A stretch of DNA of 64,000 bases from Ignavibacteriales bacterium (GTDB lineage: Bacteria; Bacteroidota; Ignavibacteria; Ignavibacteriales; Ignavibacteriaceae): contig JADJNX010000005.1 of the NCBI GenBank assembly GCA_016714125.1, positions 124,001 to 188,000 on the forward strand. Reading direction: 5' to 3'. The position numbers and the translations under genes were made by a program. The stretch's first letter is position 1; every line of letters starts with the position of its first letter. The notes beneath the pieces were generated by a model. It was not told the DNA's origin. It ran no database searches and saw only the letters and a program-made list of their open reading frames with translations. This document shows positions 38,388 through 47,514 of the stretch, piece after piece.

Positions 38388-39186
38388 ATGAAAAAAGAGA
38401 ATAATTATATAGAAATTAACCGCCAATCGTGGAACAACAGGGTGGAGACACATTTAAAATCGAAGTTCTACGACCTTGATAATTTTATTAATGGAAAAAC
38501 TTCTTTAAATAGTATTGAGTTGGATTTACTGGGAGATGTAAAGGGAAAAACAATTTTGCATTTACAATGTCATTTTGGACAAGATACTATTTCTTTATCC
38601 AGACTTGGAGCGGAGGTAACAGGTGTGGACCTGTCGGACAAAGCAATTGAAAGTGCCAAACAGCTAACCACCGAAACCAACTCAAATACAAATTTTATCT
38701 GTTGTGATATCTACGATTTGCCAAATCATTTGGACAAACAGTTTGATATTATTTTTACAAGTTACGGAACAATTGGTTGGTTGCCTGATCTGGATAAATG
38801 GGCGAAAATCATTTCTCAATTTCTAAAACCAAACGGACAATTTGTGTTTGTAGAGTTCCATCCCGTTGTCTGGATGTTTGATGATAATTTTGAAAAAGTT
38901 GGATATAATTATTTTAAATCAGATGCAATTGTGGAAACTGAAAACGGAACATACGCCGACAAAAGTGCTGACATTGCCCTGGAATCTGTTACTTGGAATC
39001 ACAGTTTAAGTGAAGTAATGACAAGTTTGATAAAAAACGCACTCGAAATAAATTCTTTTGAGGAATATGATTATTCACCGTACAACTGCTTTAACAAAAC
39101 AATTGAGTTTGAAAAGGGAAATATCGCATAGAGCATTTGGGGACAAAATCCCAATGGTGTATTCCATGGTGGCCAAAAAGAAATAA
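38388..39186 (+). CDS. Class I SAM-dependent methyltransferase (two frameshifts near 3' end)
   Basis: Full N-terminal domain: motif I TILHLQCHFGQDTISLSRLGAEVTGVDLSDKAI (~62-94), CCDIYDLPNHLDKQFDIIFTSYGTIGWLPDL and FLKPNGQFVFVEFHPV. The open frame stops after IEFEKGNIA. Adding one A near 39120 and one G in the GGGG at 39139-39142 gives GKYRIEHLGDKIPMVYSMVAKKK, an end typical of this family, with ~266 residues. Substrate unknown. It starts 23 nt after the cupin and is probably co-transcribed with it. Confidence 0.85.
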
Positions 39187-39232
39187 AAGAGTTGGATGAG
39201 AAGGCAATCGGGACGATTACCGCTCGTTATTC

Positions 39233-39273
39233 AATCCTGCAAATCCTTAAATCCTGAAAATCCTGATTCAGAC
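39233..39273. repeat. Short AATCCTG-type tandem/dispersed repeat
   Basis: AATCCTGCAAATCCTTAAATCCTGAAAATCCTGATTCAGAC contains four near-copies of an ~9-nt AATCCTgaA unit. Similar AAATCCTGTAAATCCTG blocks are common extragenic repeats in Bacteroidota genomes (from memory). Confidence 0.55.
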
Positions 39274-39288
39274 ATCTGATGCAAATAA

Positions 39289-39322
39289 AAAAAGCCTTGA
39301 CACTCTGCAGCATCAAGGCTTT
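39289..39322 (-). terminator. Terminator downstream of tRNA-Arg
   Basis: On the minus strand AAGCCTTGA, a 12-nt loop and TCAAGGCTT make a 9-bp stem followed by a run of Ts (seven in all). It lies just after the tRNA 3' end. Confidence 0.82.
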
Positions 39323-39327
39323 GTAAT

Positions 39328-39404
39328 TGGTACACCCGGAAGGAATCGAACCCTCAACCTTTTGATCCGTAGTCAAACGCTCTATCCAATTGAGCTACGG
39401 GTGC
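39328..39404 (-). tRNA. tRNA-Arg (anticodon ACG), CCA encoded
   Basis: Minus-strand cloverleaf: acceptor GCACCCG/CGGGTGT (G1-U72 wobble), D-stem GCTC/GAGC, anticodon stem TTTGA/TCAAA with loop CTACGGA, T-stem GAGGG/CCTTC with loop TTCGATT, discriminator A, then a genomic CCA. The ACG anticodon is the usual TadA substrate. Confidence 0.95.
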
Positions 39405-39420
39405 ATCAAATTTTAGCTTA

Positions 39421-39450
39421 CAAATATACGGGTTTTTGCCGTTTTATCAA
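39421..39450 (-). promoter_or_regulatory. Candidate promoter for tRNA-Arg
   Basis: On the minus strand TTG (39450-39448) is 19 nt before TATATTTG (39428-39421), ~17 nt upstream of the tRNA 5' end. It fits the Bacteroidota TTG-N19-TAnnTTTG pattern also seen before atpD. Confidence 0.6.
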
Positions 39451-39453
39451 AAC

Positions 39454-40206
39454 TTACTTTTTGTTTCGGTAGTAGATTGAATAGATTCCGATCAGATTCA
39501 GGAATGGTTCATGCTGAAACGGAATTTGCAGATGTGGAATCAATGCTTCGGCATAACCACCGGTGATAAAAATTTTCATATCTCCCGAAAGCGCAGAAAA
39601 ATGGTTGTAAACTCTCTCCACCAGACCAATCGTAGAGTTAATGATTCCTGATCTGATTGAATTATCTGTGGTGTTTCCGAGGAAACCGGAGGTGTTAAAA
39701 TGCTCAATCAAGGGAAGTTTTGAAGTATGGTGATTAAGTGCTGCATTCATAATCTTTAACCCCGGTGCAATCATTCCACCCGTAAATACAGGACTTTTAC
39801 CAACCTGCAGAACATTTACTGTTGTGGCGGTACCAAAATCGAAAGTAATCACATAATCATAATCCATAAGTGTGTTGTCGAGTTCAAGCAGATGTTTTGC
39901 ACCCGAGATTGAACAAAGCCTGTCGATACCCAGTCCACAAAGGGGAGTGTAATTAATTGAAAAACCAAAATCCGGGTTGTGATCGATCAAAAACAGATCG
40001 GTGTTTGGATGATTTTTTAGAATACCTTCCATCAGTGAGGTATGTTTTGGAACGACAGAGGAGAGCACCACATCGATTTTACTTCCATAAATAAGAGGTT
40101 TTATCTCGAGTGGGTCTTCAATAACCAATGTTCTGATAAGTTCCGAGTTGTAGAACTCACCGGTTTTAATTCTTGTGTTGCCGATGTCGATTGCAATTAC
40201 TTTCAT
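39454..40206 (-). CDS. coaX: Type III pantothenate kinase
   Basis: First step of CoA synthesis in many bacteria that lack CoaA. The phosphate-binding motif is IAIDIGNTRIKTGEF (~4-18). Family motifs LCGLGIDRLCSISGA and VITFDFGTATTVNVL follow, then GGMIAPGLKIMNAAL and IFITGGYAEALI. The 250-residue length is typical. The start overlaps the birA stop, and birA-coaX pairing is a common arrangement. Confidence 0.95.
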   Translation of the reverse strand: MKVIAIDIGNTRIKTGEFYNSELIRTLVIEDPLEIKPLIYGSKIDVVLSSVVPKHTSLMEGILKNHPNTDLFLIDHNPDFGFSINYTPLCGLGIDRLCSISGAKHLLELDNTLMDYDYVITFDFGTATTVNVLQVGKSPVFTGGMIAPGLKIMNAALNHHTSKLPLIEHFNTSGFLGNTTDNSIRSGIINSTIGLVERVYNHFSALSGDMKIFITGGYAEALIPHLQIPFQHEPFLNLIGIYSIYYRNKK

Positions 40207-40979
40207 GACGCAGAAACATCTCCAAAAGTGATTATCCGTTTGTCTTCATTTGAATCGAGGAGAATAAGATGTCCTTTTTCATTAATATCGGCAAAAATTC
40301 CTGTGATTTCTTCTTCTCCGGCTTTAATATTGATCTTGTCGCCAAGCATTTTACAAAATGGTCTCCACTCTTCAACAATTGCAGCAGGGAAGCGTTCAAG
40401 TTTTTCGAGTGTGTCTTCGAAGTTTAACAGAAGTTCCGCAAGAAGTTTTTCCCTTGATACATACTGTTTAAGTTCCATTCTGATTGAGGTGGGATCCACA
40501 AGATAACCCGAATGGAAATTTGCCTGGTTAACATTTATTCCAATGCCAATTGCCACCCTGTTCATTTTGTCACCTTGTGAGACAGATTCACACAAAATTC
40601 CTGCCACTTTTCTGGTGCCGATCAGGACATCATTGGGCCATTTCACACTGGTTTTAATCATGTGGAGATTTTCGATCGACTTTGCGACCACCAATGAAGC
40701 TGCCAGATTAAGGAGCTGTGGATCGGGAATATTTCTATCCTTTAGATCAAGGAAAATTGTAAAAGTAAGGTTTTGTCCACGACTTGAAACCCACTTACGG
40801 TAAAGTCGTCCACGCCCTGCGGACTGGAACTCTGAAAAAACCACGGTTCCATCAGTTTTAATTTCATTTGCACGATCCAAAACAAAACTGTTTGTGGATT
40901 CCGTCTCTTCCAGATAAATGAAGTTACGGCCTATGTATTCGGTCTCAAGTTTAATATCAAATTCTTCTATTTCAAACAT
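40203..40979 (-). CDS. birA: Biotin-[acetyl-CoA carboxylase] ligase
   Basis: Attaches biotin to carrier proteins such as the one encoded at 55979. The start at 40979 (MFEIEEFDIKLE) has GAGG upstream; a longer frame to 41012 is possible. Motifs: YLEETESTNSFVLDRA, FSEFQSAGRGRLYRKWVSS (the GRGR biotinyl-AMP loop), VKWPNDVLIGTRKVAGIL and IGIGINVNQ. There is no N-terminal DNA-binding domain, so this is a ligase only, not a repressor. Confidence 0.94.
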   Translation of the reverse strand: MFEIEEFDIKLETEYIGRNFIYLEETESTNSFVLDRANEIKTDGTVVFSEFQSAGRGRLYRKWVSSRGQNLTFTIFLDLKDRNIPDPQLLNLAASLVVAKSIENLHMIKTSVKWPNDVLIGTRKVAGILCESVSQGDKMNRVAIGIGINVNQANFHSGYLVDPTSIRMELKQYVSREKLLAELLLNFEDTLEKLERFPAAIVEEWRPFCKMLGDKINIKAGEEEITGIFADINEKGHLILLDSNEDKRIITFGDVSAS

Positions 40980-41005
40980 TATATCCTCAATCAATGACAA
41001 ATTAT

Positions 41006-41029
41006 CATACAATATGACATACTGTATGA
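41006..41029. promoter_or_regulatory. Tandem palindromic 12-mers between birA and dnaK
   Basis: CATACAATATGA (41006-41017) and CATACTGTATGA (41018-41029) are adjacent direct repeats, and each contains an inverted repeat (CATAC/GTATG type). They sit in the divergent birA-dnaK region, 52 nt before the sigma-54-like motif. Spacing of 12 nt, about one helix turn, suits a pair of dimeric regulator sites. Confidence 0.45.
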
Positions 41030-41080
41030 CACACTATAAATAATCCAGGAAAAAAACCTCTAAAACAGAGTATTTTGCTC

Positions 41081-41097
41081 TTGGCATGTAAATTGCA
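41081..41097 (+). promoter_or_regulatory. Sigma-54-type promoter upstream of dnaK
   Basis: TTGGCATGTAAATTGCA matches the sigma-54 consensus TTGGCAYG-N4-TTGCW at every defined position, with GG (-24) and GC (-12) at the required spacing. It is 60 nt before the dnaK ATG. No convincing TAnnTTTG promoter is seen in the same gap. Activity would also need RpoN and an enhancer-binding activator. Confidence 0.6.
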
Positions 41098-41157
41098 GTA
41101 TTAGTGCAATTAAAAAAAATCAGATTTGAAAACAAATTTACGAAAAGGAGAATTAAA

Positions 41158-43067
41158 ATGGGAAAAATCATTGGAATTGATTTAGGTACCACAAATTCAT
41201 GCGTATCCGTTATGGAAGGCAACGAGCCCGTTGTAATACCAAATGCGGAAGGAACAAGAACAACCCCGTCGGTGGTGGCATTTACAAAAACAGGCGAAAG
41301 ACTTGTTGGACAGGCTGCCAAAAGACAGGCGATTACAAATCCGAAAAAGACAATTTTCTCCATAAAAAGATTTATGGGAAGAAGAGTTGATGAAGTAAAA
41401 GACGAATCAACCAAAGTCCCTTACAAAATATTACCCGGTGACGACAACGCCGCCAGAGTTGACATTGATAGTAAACTTTATTCACCACAAGAGATCAGCG
41501 CAATGGTTCTTCAAAAAATGAAGAAAACTGCTGAAGATTATTTGGGTGAAGAAGTAACTGAAGCTGTTATCACAGTTCCTGCATATTTTAACGATGCTCA
41601 GAGACAGGCAACCAAAGATGCCGGTGAAATCGCCGGTTTGAAAGTTCGCAGAATTATCAACGAACCAACAGCTGCGGCACTTGCTTATGGACTCGATAAA
41701 AAGGGTAAAGAAGAGACAGTTGCAGTTTATGATCTTGGTGGTGGAACTTTTGATATTTCGATCCTCACAATAGGGGATGGAGTGTTTGAAGTGAAGTCAA
41801 CAAACGGTGATACTCATCTTGGTGGTGACGATTTTGATCAGAGATTGATCGATTTTCTTGCTGACGAGTTCAAAAAAGAAGAGCATGTTGATTTAAGAAA
41901 TGATCCAATGGCACTTCAGAGACTTAAAGAAGCTGCTGAGAAAGCAAAAATTGAACTTTCGTCTTCAGTTTCAACAGATGTGAATCTGCCATTTATCACA
42001 GCAACTCAGGATGGTCCAAAACACCTTGTTCAGACCATTACCAGAGCCAAATTTGAAAGCCTTGTTGGCGATCTCATTGAGAGAACCCGCATTCCGTGTG
42101 AACAGGCGATTAAAGATGCAGGCGTTTCAAAAGGTGAAATCAACGAAGTGATACTTGTTGGTGGTTCAACTCGTGTTCCTGCAGTTCAGGAACTTGTAAA
42201 AAGTCTATTTGGAAAAGAACCACACAAGGGTGTAAATCCTGATGAAGTGGTTGCAATTGGTGCATCGATTCAGGGTGGTGTTCTCAGCGGCGATGTTAAA
42301 CATGTGCTTCTGCTTGATGTTACACCATTGTCATTGGGAATTGAAACTCTTGGTGGAGTTATGACAACCATGATTGGGTCGAATACCACAATCCCAACCA
42401 AGAAAACAGAGACATTTTCAACCGCCGCTGACAGTCAGCCTTCAGTTGAGATTCATGTTCTTCAAGGTGAGAGACCTATGGCAAACGACAACAGATCACT
42501 TGGAAGATTTAATCTCGACGGTATTCCACCGGCTCCGAGAGGTGTTCCACAGATCGAAGTCAGTTTTGACATCGATGCAAATGGTATCCTTCATGTCTCA
42601 GCCAAAGATAAAGGCACCGGAAAAGAACAGTCGATTAAAATCACAGGTTCAGGTGGCTTAAATCAGGATGAAATCGAAAAAATGAAGAAGAATGCTCAGG
42701 AGAATGCTGTGGAAGACAAGAAAAAGATCTTGTTGAAGCAAAAAACACAGCAGAAAATTTGATCTTCCAGACCAAAAAACAGATGGAAGAATTAAAAGAT
42801 AAAATTACTCCTGACCAGCAGAGCAAACTTGAAGCTGAGATTTCCAGACTTGAAGATGCTGTTAAGACAGAAAATGCTGACACCATTAAATCTGCTCTTG
42901 ATCAGTTCCAAAAAGCCTGGGCTGAAATTTCACAGTCACTCTATCAGCAGCAGGGACCACCAAACCCTGACATGGGTGGAAATAGTGATCCAAATGCACA
43001 GCAGGCATCAGGCGCTCAACAGGAAAAAGAAAACAAAGTTGAAGACGCTGAATACAAAGAAGTGTAA
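41158..43067 (+). CDS. dnaK: Chaperone DnaK (Hsp70; one frameshift)
   Basis: ATP-driven protein-folding chaperone. The start at 41158 (MGKIIGIDLGTTNSCVSVMEG) has AAAGGAG upstream; an in-frame start at 41104 is unlikely. Conserved segments: ITVPAYFNDAQRQATKDAG, IINEPTAAALAYG, AVYDLGGGTFDISIL, VILVGGSTRVPAVQ and VLLLDVTPLSLGIETLGGV. One missing A near 42720 splits the helical lid; repaired, it reads DKKKDLVEAKNTAENLIF. Total is ~636 residues, ending in an acidic tail (VEDAEYKEV). No grpE or dnaJ is adjacent. Confidence 0.95.
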
Positions 43068-43137
43068 TTAATGCAGAAATGCAACAATCCAATAATGCAG
43101 TAATATTGATTTTGTTGGAAATGTAGCTTAAACAACT

Positions 43138-43177
43138 GAACACTGAGGAAATTTAACCCTCCCCAGTGTTCTTTTTT
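43138..43177 (+). terminator. Rho-independent terminator of dnaK
   Basis: GAACACTG (43138-43145), an 18-nt loop and CAGTGTTC (43164-43171) form an 8-bp perfect stem followed by TTTTTT. Confidence 0.82.
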
Positions 43178-43202
43178 GTTTTCTACCAGCAGAGATTTTT
43201 TA

Positions 43203-43345
43203 GCCCGCAGATACACGCAGATTAGACGGATTTTCGCAGATGGGTCTCTTTTGAATTATCCCCTCCGTGTTCTCTGTGTGCTCTGTGGTTAAAATTTTTC
43301 CTTTACGTCCTTTGCGAACTTTGCGGTTTAATTACCTTACACCAT
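43203..43345. repeat. Dispersed extragenic repeats, copy 2 plus a CTCTGTG block
   Basis: 43216-43243 repeats the 28-nt element at 35403-35430 (three mismatches). It is followed by CTCCGTGTTCTCTGTGTGCTCTGTGGTTAAA (43263-43293) and TTTACGTCCTTTGCGAACTTTGCGG (43301-43326). The latter two resemble dispersed extragenic repeats found in unrelated bacterial genomes (from memory). This fills most of the 367-nt gap between dnaK and the helicase gene. Confidence 0.65.
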
Positions 43346-43401
43346 ACGGTTTTACCCTTCCTGATACAGCATCAACTCTCCCAAAATCCAAAATTTTTTC
43401 G

Positions 43402-43409
43402 TATATTTG
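43402..43409 (+). promoter_or_regulatory. Candidate -7 element of the helicase promoter
   Basis: TATATTTG followed by TAATTC closely resembles the atpD element TAAATTTGTAATTC. No clear TTG lies at the usual upstream distance, so confidence is low. Confidence 0.35.
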
Positions 43410-43434
43410 TAATTCAAAAAAATCAAAAGGTGGT

Positions 43435-45616
43435 ATGTCTCTATTTGATACACTGAATGCTCAGCAGAAAGCAATCGTAGAATACAACAATGGACCGCAG
43501 ATACTTATCGCAGGTCCCGGTACGGGAAAATCAAGAGTAATTACTCATAAATTGGCTTACCTTATTGAACAAGGTATCGACCCCGAAACTATCCTTTGTG
43601 TAACATTTACCAATAAAGCCGCGACAGACCTTAAAAACAAGGTTCGTGAGTTATTGGGAAAAGATGATATTTCTTTTCCCTGGGTTGGTACATTTCACTC
43701 TGTTCTTACCAAAATATTAAGAGTGGAAGCCAAAGCAGTAGGTTATTCTACCAGTTTTTCGATCTACGACACAGAAGATTCAGAATCCTCGTCACTAACA
43801 TTATTAATGATTTTAACATCAACAGTGAAGCCCTCAATCCAAGGGATGTAACTCGTAAGATTAGTTATCTTAAAAACGTGCTTACATTTCCCGAAGACCT
43901 TTAAAGAAGGAAGAGAGAACTTCGGTTGAAGATAAATTTATTAGAGTGTACCTGGAGTATCAGAGAAAAATCCGTGAAAATGATTCAATGGATCTTGAGG
44001 ATCTGATAATCAAATCGATGGAACTTCTAAGAGACAACAAAAAAGCGTTTAACAAGTACAAAAAGAAATTTGAACATTTTATTATCGACGAATTTCAAGA
44101 GACCAACATGGCTCTTTATGAGATCATAAAGATGCTTTGTTCAAAATCAGGAAAAATATTTGTTGCCGGCGATGATGCTCAGAGTATCTATAGCTGGAGA
44201 GGTGCAAAACCTGAGAACATCGAAAAATTCAAAGAGGAATTTTCGCGTGTTAAGGTTTTCACACTGGATTTAAGTTACCGTTCCACACCAATTTTGATAA
44301 AAGCCGGTACTGAAATTTCCGCAAAAAACAGCAGTTATATTGCAAAAAAGACATACTCGGAAAATGAAGACGGTGAGCCGCTTTCATTAATTAAATGCTC
44401 GGATGAGAAGGATGAAGCTTATCAGCTCGCCAAGTTTATTAAGGATGAAATTGCTGAATTTAAGTACTCATATTGTGACTTTGCAGTTTTATACAGAACC
44501 AACAACCAATGCCGTGCATTTGAAGATGTTTTTGTTGAAGAAGGGCTTCCATTCAAGATTTTTGGTGGGATCGAATATTATAAAAGACGCGAGATAAAAG
44601 ACCTGATTGCTTACCTAAAAGTAATCATCAATCCAAAAGATGAAGAGAGTTTGCTTAGAATCATGAATTTCCCAGAGAGGGGATAGGCATGACCACCATC
44701 AAAAAGAATGATTACATTCTCCAAGAAACATGAAGTTACTTTGTTTGAAACAATGGGTCGCGTTTTTGAAGTTATTGATATTAAAGAGAGAATTCAGAAG
44801 AATGTTAAAAACTTCAAAATTCTGCTTGATAAATATATTATTCTCAAAGATAAACTTTCGGTTGGTGAACTGACTCACGCACTCGTTGCTGAACTGGAAC
44901 TCCAAAGACTATTTAACGAAGAAACAACTCACGAATCACTCGATAAAATTGATAGTCTAAACGACTTTTTGGTATCGATTTCAGAATTTTCGAAAAAACA
45001 TCCTGAAGCCGCAATTGAAGAATACCTGAGAATAGTGAATCTGATGACCGATCTTGACGGAATTGACGAATCAGAAAATGTTATCAAATTGATGACAGTT
45101 CACAGTTCAAAGGGAATGGAATTTCCGGTAGTATTTGTTTCGGGTCTCGAAGAGCAACTGTTTCCTCTTTCTACTAAATTTTCGCCTGAGGCGACTATTG
45201 AAGAAGAAAGAAGACTTTTTTACGTAGCTGTAACCAGAGCAAAAAAGAAGATCTTTTTGTCCCATGCCCGTGCCCGTTATCGTTTTGGGGAGGTTGCTTA
45301 CGAAAACCGCTCTATGTTCATCAACGAGATAGTAAGTGCTCTTCTTAAAGAAGAGGATGCCAGTCAGAACCGAAAAGGCAGAAAAACCAAAAAAGAGAAG
45401 ATCATTCAGAAATTCCAATCTATTGGTTATGTTGACTGGGAACAACAAAAAGCACTTATCAAACAGGGTAGCAGGGTTTTCCACGAACAATTTGGACTTG
45501 GAAAAGTTATCTCGGTTGTTGGAAACGGTGATAATCAAAAAGTTACTGTTGTTTTTGATGGAAACAATATGAAACAACTTATGTTAAAATTTGCGAAACT
45601 TAAAGTGCAGAACTAA
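43435..45616 (+). CDS. pcrA/uvrD-like: UvrD/PcrA-family superfamily 1 DNA helicase (about five frameshifts)
   Basis: Start MSLFDTLNAQQKAIVEY at 43435 with AAAGGTGG upstream. Helicase motifs are all present across the broken frames: Walker A LIAGPGTGKSRVI, FTNKAATDLKNKV, GTFHSVLTKILR, motif II IIDEFQETNMALYE, DDAQSIYSWRGA, LDLSYRSTPILI, LMTVHSSKGMEFPVVFVSGLEEQLFP and EEERRLFYVAVTRAK. The C-terminal HEQFGLGKVISVVG domain resembles the PcrA Tudor-like RNA-polymerase-binding domain. Breaks occur near 43793, 43900 and 44680-44705. Motif II has Glu where DEFQDTN is usual. Reconstructed length ~725 residues. Confidence 0.9.
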
Positions 45617-45620
45617 AAAA

Positions 45621-47485
45621 ATGTTCACAAAAAGTATTCACTCTTTCATATTTGTTATTTTAATTGTTTTATCCCTTGAAGCGCAGGAATTCAGAGGGAC
45701 ATGGCTTGCGAGAAACAGTCTGTCGAGCAAAGAAGTGCTTGCAAAGGCTCTTGACAGTCTTGCCGCAAACAATTTTAATACAGCCTTCATAAATGTGTGG
45801 AGCAGAGGTTATCCTCTTTGGAAAAGTGATGTTTTTTTTAGAGAAACAGGGAAGTATATCGACCCTACCTTTCAGGGAAGAGATGTTCTCGCAGAAGCAA
45901 TTGCAGAAGGACATAAGCGCGGTATTCACATCGAAGCATGGTTTGAATACGGTTTTGTTGGCGGTTGGACAGGAAATCAACCCGTGGGTGTTAAAGGTCC
46001 AATATTTATTCCACATCCTGACTGGGTAGCCAGGAAAGATGATGGAACCGAAATTGATAATTCCAATTTTTATTGGATGATTCACACCAAACCTGAAGTG
46101 CAAAACTTCTTGATTGAGATGTGTACCGAAATAGCAAGAAAATATGATGTGGATGGAATTGAGCTCGACAGAATTCGTTATTCCAGTGTTCAATATGGAT
46201 ATGATCCATATACAGACAGTTTATACAGGGCACAAAATGGTGGAAGCCCTCCTCCGACAAACGGATCAGATACCTCCTGGATCAGGTGGAGAGCTAACAA
46301 TCTAAATGAATTTATGCTTCGTGCCAAGGATTCAATTAAGGCGATAAATCCACATATTAACATCTCGAATGCACCGTCACTGTATTCCTCAAGTGGTTAT
46401 ACATCTTACTACAGTTTTTGTCAGGACTGGCTTGGTTGGTTACGGGATGGATCGGTTGACAATGTTCAGGTCCAGTCGTATGTTGGGAATTCTTCCTCTT
46501 TTTCAGCAATTCTTAATTATATCACACAAATTGTACCCGATATTAATGACATTTATCCGGCCTTCGCTGTGAACCCAAATGGAAATTTAATTTCAAACCA
46601 GGAAGTAACCAATTTTGTAAATGCAATAAGGACCAAAGGATTTAAGGGAAGTACCATTTGGTATTTTACCGATCTCGGAGCCTATTTCCCTTACATAAAA
46701 CAAAACCTTTTTACTACGCCCACATATCCTCCACATTCTTCGCAGTATTGGAGAGAGTATTACAAGATAATTGAAATTAGTGATAACATAAATGCTGTAA
46801 GGACAGGCACCTGGACTTCGAGCAACATCTTTGGTTATAACGGACCGTCGATATATGCAGATAATATGGCTCCAGCGTCAGTAAACTATAATTTCGATGT
46901 ACCGGTTGATGGTTTTTACGAAGTTTATGCCTATAATGTAGCGGCCGTTAATCGCACAGATTCTGCGCGTTATTTAACAACTAATGCGAGTGGACTTTCA
47001 GTTCTTACTACCATGAATCAGACGGATGTTAATCTTCGAAGATGGTTTAAGCTTGGGGATTATTTCCTGAGGACGGGTCGTCGAAATGTTGTTACACTCA
47101 CAAACGACGGATTACATGATTTTAAACTTGTAAGTGCTGACGCTGTAATGATTGTTCTTAACAGAAGACTTTCACCATCCGCTGTAAACTCAATTAACGA
47201 TATTGACTTAAAAAAAAAGTCCGACAAATCGATTAAACTAAAAAGTTATCCTAATCCATTCAACAACGAATTTAAGTTGATCCTCGACCTCCCCGGGAAC
47301 GGACAAGTTAATATATCCCTTTTAATAGTATCGGTCAAAAAGTCCAAAACATATCCAATGACACGAACTTATCAGGTTACAACGAATTAAACATCAGTCT
47401 TACAGGTCTCCCAAGTGGTGTTTACTTCGTTAGAGTCGAACAATCCGGCTATTCCGATACAATTAAAATCCTCTTAAATAAATAG
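45621..47485 (+). CDS. T9SS-exported GHL10-type glycosidase (one frameshift)
   Basis: Signal peptide (HSFIFVILIVLSLEAQ), then a barrel of the GHL10 family (DUF187): EFRGTWLARNSLSSKEVL, NFNTAFINVWSRGYPLW, GIHIEAWFEYGFVGGW, HPDWVARKDDG, YDVDGIELDRIRY and WIRWRANNLNEFM. A beta-sandwich carbohydrate-binding-like region follows (~420-530). After SYPNPFNNEFKLIL the frame breaks near 47325; one added T restores FNSIGQKVQNI...LPSGVYFVRVEQSGYSDTIKILLNK, a T9SS sorting domain. Length ~621 residues. Substrate unknown; the family acts on glycans. Confidence 0.88.
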
Positions 47486-47514
47486 AAGTTCTAATAATCA
47501 CAAGGACTGAATAA

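Noticed and set aside
42700..42765. Programmed ribosomal frameshifting in dnaK and other split genes
   Set aside because: Too many unrelated genes are affected, in both shift directions, without conserved slippery sites plus structures; homopolymer error explains them.
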